Notes under the pieces: model-generated
Databases searched by the model: none
Told to the model about the DNA's origin: nothing
Seen by the model: the letters and a program-made list of their open reading frames with translations, nothing else
Position numbers and translations under genes: made by a program
DNA from: an uncultured Eubacteriales bacterium
GTDB taxonomy: Bacteria > Bacillota > Clostridia > Oscillospirales > Oscillospiraceae
Direction: 5' to 3'
DNA: 47,963 bases
Assembly: GCA_900314485.1 (NCBI GenBank)
Contig: OMVL01000004.1
Location: 1-47,963 of the forward strand
Shown: in pieces, positions 15,329 to 21,664 of the stretch
Layout of the letters: each line of letters begins with the position of its first letter
Numbering within the stretch: position 1 is the first letter of the stretch

Positions 15329-16020
15329 AACCTGTGATTGCACTCAACGGCGGGTCTGCTCTGGATTGGCAGTTTCGCTCTGAAAGCACTGTTTCCTACC
15401 GCACCTATGCCGCCGCAGTGACTGCTGCCGGCGGTGTGCCCCTTTTGGTCAATGAGCCGGACTGTATCGAGGACTATGCGGCCCTGGCAGACGGACTGCT
15501 TCTGACCGGCTCTGCGTTTTTTTCTCCCGATGGGTTTGGCGACCCGGAGCTGCTGCGCAGAGAAGAGGAGGAGCGGACCGTCTTTGACCGGACGCTGCTT
15601 TTGGCCTTTGCGAAGGCTGGCAAGCCGGTCATGGGAATCTGTCTGGGCCTGCAGTGCATCAATCTCACCTTTGGCGGCACGCTGGAGGATATGTTCAAAC
15701 TTCGTACCGGAGTGGAGCATATGTTTTGCTCCCACCCCTGCCTGACCGAGCCGGGCTCTGTCACAGGGGGACTGTTCGGCGTGCGGTTTATGATCAATTC
15801 TCATCACAACCGGAGGATCGACCGTCTTGCTGAGGATCTGGTGGCAACGGCGTATGCGCCGGACGGGACCATCGAGGAGGTGCGGCATAAGACCCTTCCC
15901 ATTTGGGGCTTTGAGTATCACCCGGAGCTGATGCGGGGGGACTATCCCGAGCCCCCGGACGGGCCGGATATGACGTTCCTCTTCCGTTGGTTTGCGGAGC
16001 AGTGCAGCAAAGGCAAATAG
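15325..16020 (+). CDS. C26-family gamma-glutamyl-gamma-aminobutyrate hydrolase-like protein
   Basis: The 231-residue paralogue of the preceding protein has an intact nucleophile elbow, MGICLGLQCINLTFGGT (Cys106), and the His-Glu pair in FEYHPELM. Members hydrolyse gamma-glutamyl amides such as gamma-Glu-GABA or related peptides. The usual TGGxDxxPxxYG loop is changed here to TGSAFFSPDGFG, so substrate binding may differ. It is translationally coupled to the Cys-less paralogue. A terminator follows at 16068-16096. No polyamine or GABA genes lie nearby, so the pathway is open. Confidence 0.85.
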   Translation: MKPVIALNGGSALDWQFRSESTVSYRTYAAAVTAAGGVPLLVNEPDCIEDYAALADGLLLTGSAFFSPDGFGDPELLRREEEERTVFDRTLLLAFAKAGKPVMGICLGLQCINLTFGGTLEDMFKLRTGVEHMFCSHPCLTEPGSVTGGLFGVRFMINSHHNRRIDRLAEDLVATAYAPDGTIEEVRHKTLPIWGFEYHPELMRGDYPEPPDGPDMTFLFRWFAEQCSKGK

Positions 16021-16067
16021 GGGGCGCGAAAGGCATTTGGCATTGCGCCCATAAATGGCTTGTAAAT

Positions 16068-16096
16068 AAGAGCACCGTGTTCTCACGGTGCTCTTT
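16068..16096. terminator. Bidirectional terminator between convergent genes
   Basis: AAGAGCACCGTG (16068-16079) pairs with CACGGTGCTCTT (16084-16095) around TTCT. It contains the stop codon of the minus-strand pseudouridine synthase gene. Confidence 0.85.
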
Positions 16097-16757
16097 CTGC
16101 GTCAATGTGAAATTCCGTCCAGGGATAGACTTCCGGGGGCGGAGCGGTTACATCCACCGTCTCCCCGGTTTTTGGGTGGGCAAAAGTGAGCCGGTGGGAC
16201 CAAAGGGCGATCTTGCAGTCATCCGGCAGGATGCTGTACTTTTTGTCTCCCACAAGGGGAAGTCCGCGGGCGGAGAACTGGACTCTGATCTGATGGGTCC
16301 GGCCGGTGCGGAGACGGATGCGGATCAGGCTCATGCCCGATGCCGATTGCAGAACGGCGTAGTCCAGAACCGCCTCCTGAGCGCCCTTTTGGGGCTGAGA
16401 TACCACATAGGTCTTGCGCTCCGCCTTGTCCCGGAGGAGGAGATCGGTCAAAGTACCGGAAGGTGATTCCGGTACGCCGTGAATGACGGCCAGATATTCC
16501 TTGTCAAAATGACCGGCCATGACCTGCTGCCCCAGCTTAGAGGCGGCGGATCGGCTTCTGGCCAGCACCATGAGTCCGCTGACCACCCGGTCCAGCCGGT
16601 GGACGGTGCGGACGGTGGCGCCGGGATCTCCCAACGTTTCCCGCACCAGGGAGGGAAGCCCGCCCGGCTCGTCTGTGGAGAGGATGCCGGCAGGCTTGAT
16701 ACAGATGAGAATGCTGCTGTCCTGCCGTAGAATGTCAATGTTTGGCATGGAAATCAC
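16083..16757 (-). CDS. RluA-family RNA pseudouridine synthase
   Basis: This 224-residue enzyme isomerises uridine in rRNA or tRNA. It has the family's catalytic motif HRLDRVVSGLMVLAR with the nucleophilic Asp, then FDKEYLAVIHG and RTGRTHQIRVQF...PLVGDKKY. It has no N-terminal S4 RNA-binding domain, which matches the shorter RluA/RluC-like single-domain members. The exact target nucleotide cannot be read from the sequence. Translation may begin at the ATG at 16757 or the second one at 16748. It stands alone, ending in a terminator shared with the convergent amidotransferase operon. Confidence 0.9.
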   Translation of the reverse strand: MISMPNIDILRQDSSILICIKPAGILSTDEPGGLPSLVRETLGDPGATVRTVHRLDRVVSGLMVLARSRSAASKLGQQVMAGHFDKEYLAVIHGVPESPSGTLTDLLLRDKAERKTYVVSQPQKGAQEAVLDYAVLQSASGMSLIRIRLRTGRTHQIRVQFSARGLPLVGDKKYSILPDDCKIALWSHRLTFAHPKTGETVDVTAPPPEVYPWTEFHIDAERAP

Positions 16758-16896
16758 CTTTTGATCAAGCTATCGCAATCTTACCATTCCCGAACGCCTT
16801 TTGCAAGCCGGGAGCGGGAGATGTCCGCCTTGGACCGGCATGCCTCCGTGGGTGGCGGTCAGGTCAGCATGGGCCATACCATTGCTGAAATGGAAT

Positions 16897-16925
16897 TGCC
16901 CTCCCGGCGTCGTTCCGGGAGGGCA
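16897..16925 (-). terminator. Terminator hairpin of the MFS gene
   Basis: TGCCCTCCCGG (16897-16907) and CCGGGAGGGCA (16915-16925) form an 11-bp stem just after the MFS stop codon. The U-run behind it on the minus strand is weak. Confidence 0.6.
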
Positions 16926-16931
16926 GGGCCT

Positions 16932-18095
16932 TCACGCAGTCACACGTTTCAGCATCCGCTCATGCATAACGGCCATGAGGATCAGAATGGCCAGCAGATA
17001 GACGGGCAGCAGGACAATGCTGACATGGCCTGCAATGAGACCGAAAAGGGGCGGCATGAGGCAGGTGCCGATATAGGCGCTGGCCATCTGGACGCCGATG
17101 AGGGCCTGGGACTTATCCGCCCCAAAGTGGGCGGGGGTGGAGTGGATGATGCAGGGATAGATGGGGGCGCAGCCCAGACCGATGAGGATCAGTCCTGCCA
17201 GAGAGACAGCCTCGCCCAGGGGCAGCAGCATTGCGACGATGCCCAGCAGGATAATGCCCTGGCCGATGCGGATCAGCTGGGTGTCGCTGAGTTTCATGGT
17301 CAAAAAACCGTTCAGCGCCCGGCCCACGGTGATGCCGATAAAGAACATGCTGGCAAAGGAGGCGGCAGTCTCTCCCGGGACGCCCTTGTAAAGGGCCAGA
17401 TAGGAGCTGGCCCACAGGCCTGCGGTCTGTTCCACAGCGCAATAGCAGAAGAAGGTGACCATGATCTCCTTTGCGCCGGGAATCTGGAGGATCTGCCCCG
17501 GCGTCAGGGGCTTTGCCTCAGCCTTTTCATCCTCGCCGGCGGCGTCCTTCCGGCTCTTCCAAAGGGGAAGGGAGAGAAAGAGAATGGCAGTGAGGATGAT
17601 CTGCAGAATACCGATGCAGCGGTAGCCTCCCGTCCAGTGTCCTCCGCCGGAGAGGACAAAGCCCATAATGTAAGGCCCCACCGAGGCGCCCACGCCCCAC
17701 ATGCAATGGAGCCAGCTCATATGGCGGCTGGCATAGTGAAGAGCCACATAGTTGTTCAGGCTGGCATCCACGCTGCCGGCACCCAGTCCGTAGGGAATGG
17801 CCCAGAGACAGAGCATCCAGAAGGCGCTACAGGTGGAGAAGCCGAAGAGGGCGGCGGCTGTCATGGCCACGCTGATGGCGGTGACCTTTCCGGCGCCCAG
17901 TTTGCAGGTGAGCCAGTCGCTCAGGAGACTGGAGATAATCGTCCCTGCGGCAATGATCATGGAGATCATACCGGCATAGGAGACGGGGACGGCAAGCTCC
18001 CCGTACATCACCGGCCAGGCAGAGCCCAAAAGGGCGTCCGGCAGGCCGAGGCTGATAAAGGAGAGATAGATGATGGCAAGAAGTAAATGGAACAT
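16932..18095 (-). CDS. Major facilitator superfamily transporter
   Basis: This 387-residue polytopic membrane protein has about 12 helices. Sequence cues include LPDALLGSAWPVMYGEL in helix 1, a loop-2/3 region SDWLTCKLGAGKV like the MFS signature, GLGAGSVDASLNNYVAL, and the central cytoplasmic loop WKSRKDAAGEDEKAEAK. The pattern fits FucP/sugar-porter-like or YfkF-like MFS carriers; the substrate cannot be assigned. The start follows CAGGAGGAATGCAAT. It is transcribed divergently from the AraC-type regulator at 18202, which has a cupin domain, so the regulator probably controls it in response to the carried compound. Confidence 0.88.
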   Translation of the reverse strand: MFHLLLAIIYLSFISLGLPDALLGSAWPVMYGELAVPVSYAGMISMIIAAGTIISSLLSDWLTCKLGAGKVTAISVAMTAAALFGFSTCSAFWMLCLWAIPYGLGAGSVDASLNNYVALHYASRHMSWLHCMWGVGASVGPYIMGFVLSGGGHWTGGYRCIGILQIILTAILFLSLPLWKSRKDAAGEDEKAEAKPLTPGQILQIPGAKEIMVTFFCYCAVEQTAGLWASSYLALYKGVPGETAASFASMFFIGITVGRALNGFLTMKLSDTQLIRIGQGIILLGIVAMLLPLGEAVSLAGLILIGLGCAPIYPCIIHSTPAHFGADKSQALIGVQMASAYIGTCLMPPLFGLIAGHVSIVLLPVYLLAILILMAVMHERMLKRVTA

Positions 18096-18116
18096 ATTGC
18101 ATTCCTCCTGTTGGTT

Positions 18117-18132
18117 TGATATGATTATATCA
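18117..18132. promoter_or_regulatory. Inverted repeat between divergent MFS and AraC genes
   Basis: TGATAT, four bases, ATATCA. It lies 20 bases upstream of the MFS start and may be a regulator site or part of the promoter. Confidence 0.35.
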
Positions 18133-18201
18133 GCATATTTAAGGGGCTGTTAGAAAAAAAGCTCCAATTATCTATGACAAAATCGCCGGGAGGAGAGAAG
18201 G

Positions 18202-19110
18202 ATGGCGCTTGCCCCATGTCAGACGGCCGTAGACAGCAGCGGCCGGGAGCTGGTAGAGCACGGCACCACCGGTCTGCCCGTGGCCTGCTATCATGACGAT
18301 TTGGGCCGGCGGGATGTGCCCTGGCACTGGCACGATGAGCTGGAGGCGGCAGTGGTCACGGAGGGCTGCGCCGTTGTGTCAGCCGGAGAGAGTAAGCGCG
18401 TTATCCGGGCCGGTGAGGGATTTTTTATCAATTCCGGCATCCTCCACGGCTGCCGGGATGCGGACAATTCCAGCTGCCGGTTTCACTCAGTGGTCTTTCA
18501 CCCCCGGCTGGTGGGGGGGAGTCTGGACAGCACGATCTACCAACACTATGTCCAGCCCCTGACGGAAAACCATGCCCTGGAGTTTCTGCGCCTGTCCGGT
18601 GAGGAGCCGTGGCAGCGGTCTGCGCTGGAGGCTATCGAGGAGAGCTGGCAGGCCTGCCGGACGGAGTTATACGGATACGAGTTCCGGATCAGAGATGCTT
18701 TGTCCCGGCTGGTGCTGCTTTTGCAGCAGAACGGCCCTGTACAGCAGGCCCAGCCCGGAGTCCGTACCCTTCGAAACGGCGAGCGGATCAAGGTCATGCT
18801 CCAGTTCGTGCACGACCACTACTCGGACGAGGTGACCATGGGCCAGATCGCTGCCAGTGCCGCGGTCAGCGAGAGCGAGTGTCTCCGCTGCTTCCGGGCC
18901 ACCGTCGACACGACGCCTATCCGGTATCTGCGGCAGTACCGTATCCGGCAGGCCGCCCGGCTCTTATGCCATACGGAGGAGCGCATTTCCGACATTGCCT
19001 CCAGCTGCGGCTTTCAGGATATGAGCTACTTTACCAAGAGCTTTCGGGAGCAGCTGGGCTGCACCCCCACCGAGTACCGCAGGCGGGCGGAATGCCCGGA
19101 AAGGAGCTGA
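18202..19110 (+). CDS. AraC-family transcriptional regulator with cupin sensor domain
   Basis: The 302-residue protein has an N-terminal cupin (HWHDELEAAVVTEG ... GEGFFINSGILHGC), a linker, and two helix-turn-helix motifs at about 200-300 (TMGQIAASAAVSESECLRCFRA; ISDIASSCGFQDMSYFTKSFREQLGCTPTEYRR). The cupin usually binds a small ligand such as a sugar. It is divergent from the MFS transporter with only 106 bases between starts, the usual arrangement for a local activator. The ATG follows GGGAGGAGAGAAGG. The small gene at 19117 follows six bases after its stop. Confidence 0.92.
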   Translation: MALAPCQTAVDSSGRELVEHGTTGLPVACYHDDLGRRDVPWHWHDELEAAVVTEGCAVVSAGESKRVIRAGEGFFINSGILHGCRDADNSSCRFHSVVFHPRLVGGSLDSTIYQHYVQPLTENHALEFLRLSGEEPWQRSALEAIEESWQACRTELYGYEFRIRDALSRLVLLLQQNGPVQQAQPGVRTLRNGERIKVMLQFVHDHYSDEVTMGQIAASAAVSESECLRCFRATVDTTPIRYLRQYRIRQAARLLCHTEERISDIASSCGFQDMSYFTKSFREQLGCTPTEYRRRAECPERS

Positions 19111-19116
19111 GAGAAG

Positions 19117-19338
19117 ATGCCGCTCTTTCGGAAAAAGGCTCCGCCGATTTCCTACGACCCTGTTGCGCAGCAGCCCGCTCTCCGGCGGAGCATTTGCACC
19201 GGGGAGATGACTGCCGGCTTTGCAGACCGGGACACGGGCAGGTTTCACGAGCTGATGCTGCTGCGTGGAGAGGGAGAACTGGAGGAGTTCTGCCGCCGGG
19301 TAGGCGTTCGGCGGGAGGAGCTGAAAATCATCTATTGA
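19117..19338 (+). CDS. Small conserved protein of unknown function
   Basis: The 73-residue soluble protein begins MPLFRKKAPPISYDP and contains QQPALRRSICTGEMTAGFADRDTGRFHELMLLRGEGELEEFCRRVGV in short blocks. Similar short proteins occur in Clostridia beside AraC-type or unrelated genes. Some are labelled aspartate dehydrogenase in databases, which cannot be right for a chain this short with no Rossmann motif. It starts six bases after the regulator stop with a weak AGAGAAG ribosome site, so it is probably co-transcribed with it. Function unknown. Confidence 0.7.
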   Translation: MPLFRKKAPPISYDPVAQQPALRRSICTGEMTAGFADRDTGRFHELMLLRGEGELEEFCRRVGVRREELKIIY

Positions 19339-19380
19339 CTGCTGCGTGAGGGGAGAGGAATGCGCCATGCAAGGGAAAAG

Positions 19381-19406
19381 CTCCCCTCTGCGGGAACAGA
19401 GGGGAG
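19381..19406. terminator. Bidirectional terminator
   Basis: CTCCCCTCTG (19381-19390) and CAGAGGGGAG (19397-19406) form a 10-bp stem. On the minus strand it is followed by CTTTTCCC and serves the sigma factor gene; on the plus strand by CCGGTTTT. Confidence 0.8.
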
Positions 19407-19423
19407 CCGGTTTTCGGCTCTGT

Positions 19424-19978
19424 TTAATTCGACTGCTGCATCAGGGCATAGGCATTTGCCCGTGCACGGTGAAGGGCCATCTTTACGCTGTCTTTTTTGA
19501 TGCCCAGTTCCTGGGCCAGCTCGGCAGTGGATTTGCCCAGGGTGTAATAGCCCTCCAGCAGATGCTGGCTGCGCTCGTCCAGCCTGGGCCAGATGTCCGC
19601 AAAACGGTTTAGCTCATCCGCCGCCACCAGCCTGGCCTCAATGCTGTCTTGGTCATTTTCAGCGTCGTTGATCTCCTGATAATCCTCCAGGGGATACTCC
19701 GGATGACGCTTTTTGTCCCGCAGATAGTTTCGGGCCTGATTTTTGCAGGCGGTGATGATGTAATTGACCAGCCGGTCCCGGTCCTTCTTTCGAAGCTCAG
19801 CCACCTTGTCTATGAGCTTTACCAACGTGGCCTGGAGCAGATCCTCCGTGACCCATTGGTCGTGGACAATCTGAAGAATGGATTTGTACATCAGACGATG
19901 GTAATTCACAAAAAGCTCTGTCATAAATGCGCGGTCACTGTCATCCGTCATGACCATGATTGCGTAGGGTAACATCAT
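19424..19978 (-). CDS. Sigma-70 family RNA polymerase sigma factor (ECF-like)
   Basis: The 184-residue protein has a sigma region 2 (FMTELFVNYHRLMYKSILQIVHDQWVTEDLLQATLVKL, then NYIITACKNQARNYLRDKKR) and a region 4 (DERSQHLLEGYYTLGKSTAELAQELGIKKDSVKMALHRARANAY). It should direct RNA polymerase to a small regulon. The open frame reaches back to 20035, but a ribosome site (GAGGAAAA) directly before the ATG at 19978 gives the more usual N-terminus. A sigma-A promoter lies upstream at 20099-20126. The neighbour read in the opposite direction is a one-helix membrane protein that may be its anti-sigma factor. Confidence 0.9.
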   Translation of the reverse strand: MMLPYAIMVMTDDSDRAFMTELFVNYHRLMYKSILQIVHDQWVTEDLLQATLVKLIDKVAELRKKDRDRLVNYIITACKNQARNYLRDKKRHPEYPLEDYQEINDAENDQDSIEARLVAADELNRFADIWPRLDERSQHLLEGYYTLGKSTAELAQELGIKKDSVKMALHRARANAYALMQQSN

Positions 19979-20098
19979 TTTTCCTCGCTTGAAACGGAAT
20001 CCTGGGGAAATGAGGAGCGGGCCTCTTTTGTGCAAGGATGGGGCGGAGTCATCGCTGGCGGAGGCATAGGCTGTCGAACGCTTGTCTAACGAAAATTA

Positions 20099-20126
20099 TT
20101 ATAGCGGGTTTTGCGGAAAATTCAAT
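20099..20126 (-). promoter_or_regulatory. Sigma-A promoter of the sigma factor gene
   Basis: Minus strand TTGAAT (20126-20121), 16 bases, TATAAT (20104-20099), giving a 5' leader of about 115 bases. Confidence 0.6.
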
Positions 20127-20272
20127 CACTTTTTTGCGGAATGTGGAAAACGGGATGCCATTTGAAAACGGTCCTGGAGATGCAGGGGAAGAAAATAAAA
20201 ATATTACATTTTTGTTGCTTTTCTTCAATCACGGTGTCAACTTATATGCATAGATAAAACAGGCATAGGGAC

Positions 20273-21040
20273 ATGGACGGACAGAAAGGGCATCAAACGA
20301 GCATGAAGGATGAACAACTGCAGGAACAGTATGAGGACGCGCTGTTTGCGCTGCTCATGGATGAACTGGCAAAGAGGCAGGGAGCCGAATACAGCCGGGA
20401 GAATGAGGCGCTGAAACAGGATGCGGCTTTTGCGGTTCCTGAGCGGACCTACCAGAGATGCCTCCGTGTCATACGGCGGGGCTTTGCCGGGCGGAGATTT
20501 AAAAAGGCCGGAAAGATCGCTCTGCTTGCCATTCGGAAGCTGTCGGTGGCAGTGTTTACATTGCTCGTCCTGTTCGGCGCGGCAATCGCCGCCTCTCCCC
20601 GGCTTCAGTCGTCTACTCTGCGCTTTTTGATGTATTTTGACGCCAAAGGCACTACAATAGAAGCACGTCCGGAGGAGAATGCTGCCTATGTACCGGACGG
20701 CACGCTGAAGGTGCAGGTGGGCTGGATCCCGGATGGATTTGCGCTGACCGAGGAATGGGAGGCGGAGATTGGATTTGAATACACCTACCGGTCCGCAGAT
20801 GACAGATGTGTTTACGTGAACGTGAGCGGCGGCGTTGGCACTGCCAGTATTGACACTGAGGACGCACAGGTGACGGATATAGAGATACATGGCTGTTATG
20901 GTATTATGTCGGAAAAGCCGGGGCAATGTATCATCATGTGGGCAGATCAGGAACATGACTGCGTCGTTATTGTCGGCGGCGAGGGCGTGGACAGAGAGAC
21001 GGTCATGCGCATTGCCGAGGGGGTTCAGATCGAAAGATGA
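20273..21040 (+). CDS. DUF4367-like membrane protein, probable anti-sigma partner
   Basis: The 255-residue protein has a charged cytoplasmic N-terminal part of about 85 residues, one transmembrane helix (about 88-108, LSVAVFTLLVLFGAAIAASP), and an extracellular C-terminal domain with VPDGTLKVQVGWIPDGF and a final GGEGVDRETVMRIAEGVQIER, typical of DUF4367 proteins. Proteins of this layout often lie beside sigma factor genes and hold the sigma factor at the membrane. Here the sigma gene is divergent rather than in the same operon, which is less usual. The start may be 20273 or the ATG at 20303; neither has a strong ribosome site. Confidence 0.8.
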   Translation: MDGQKGHQTSMKDEQLQEQYEDALFALLMDELAKRQGAEYSRENEALKQDAAFAVPERTYQRCLRVIRRGFAGRRFKKAGKIALLAIRKLSVAVFTLLVLFGAAIAASPRLQSSTLRFLMYFDAKGTTIEARPEENAAYVPDGTLKVQVGWIPDGFALTEEWEAEIGFEYTYRSADDRCVYVNVSGGVGTASIDTEDAQVTDIEIHGCYGIMSEKPGQCIIMWADQEHDCVVIVGGEGVDRETVMRIAEGVQIER

Positions 21041-21102
21041 CCGAGGGAATGACTTACGTGGGACAGGCATAGAATGCAACAAATGAAGCGGAGGTGTTTC
21101 TT

Positions 21103-21528
21103 TTGAAAAAGGTAACAAGACAACTGATCGCATTGATCCTGGCCCTGTGCGCACTGGCGTCGGCGGCCATGCCCGCCTGAGCTGCGTCGGTGGACACACC
21201 GCCGGAAGAACCTCTGGCGCCGGAATATGTGGGTATCTCTACGCTCATATACAACTGCACCGTGTCCTCCGGCACAGCCACCTGCACGACTAGCGTGCAC
21301 CTCAAAAACGGCTATACCGCATATACGTCCATGCGCCTGCAAAAGAGCGTTGACAAGTCCAATTGGAGCAACGTGATCATTTGGATGAGTTACTCCACCA
21401 CGCTCAACAAGACAAAATCTGTCAGCTCCGGCTACTACTACCGCACCCAGGTGACGGTCAGGGTCTATGATTCAAATCACAACCTGGTGGAGACAGTGAC
21501 AAAAAGCTCCGGTGCCATCTACTACTAA
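21103..21528 (+). pseudogene. Small secreted protein gene interrupted by TGA at the end of its signal peptide
   Basis: After a good GGAGGTG ribosome site a TTG codon opens a signal peptide: LKKVTRQLIALILALCALAS then AAMPA. The next codon is TGA (21178-21180). The same frame then continues for 115 codons (AASVDTPPEEPLAPEYVGIS ... GYYYRTQVTVRVYDSNHNLVETVTKSSGAIYY) to TAA. The mature part looks like a small beta-rich secreted clostridial protein, possibly DUF6147-like (weak recall). One base change (for example GGA to TGA) explains the stop. The 3' part is otherwise intact, so the mutation is recent, a sequence error, or read through. It lies 60 bases after the DUF4367 gene and could belong to the sigma factor's regulon. 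Confidence 0.75.
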
Positions 21529-21611
21529 AGCAGCGCTCCACAGGAAAACCGCAGTGAAAAACAGCGTCTTGAAGCTGTGTATGATTGCAATAAAATAAAA
21601 ATCAAAAAGCA

Positions 21612-21646
21612 TTGCCCCGGCAGAACCTAGCGTTCTGCCGGGGCAA
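21612..21646. terminator. Bidirectional terminator
   Basis: A 15-bp perfect stem (21612-21626 with 21632-21646) closes on CTAGC. On the minus strand TGCTTTTTG follows, serving the heptad lipoprotein gene that ends at 21665. Confidence 0.9.
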
Positions 21647-21664
21647 ATCTGTTGTGAAGTTTTG

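Noticed and set aside
16761-18086. A 441-codon open frame on the plus strand
   Set aside because: It is rich in Gly, Asp and His and antisense to the MFS transporter; no ribosome site.
19117-19338. Annotating the 73-residue protein as aspartate dehydrogenase
   Set aside because: Short relatives carry that label, but it has no nucleotide-binding motif and is far too short for the enzyme.
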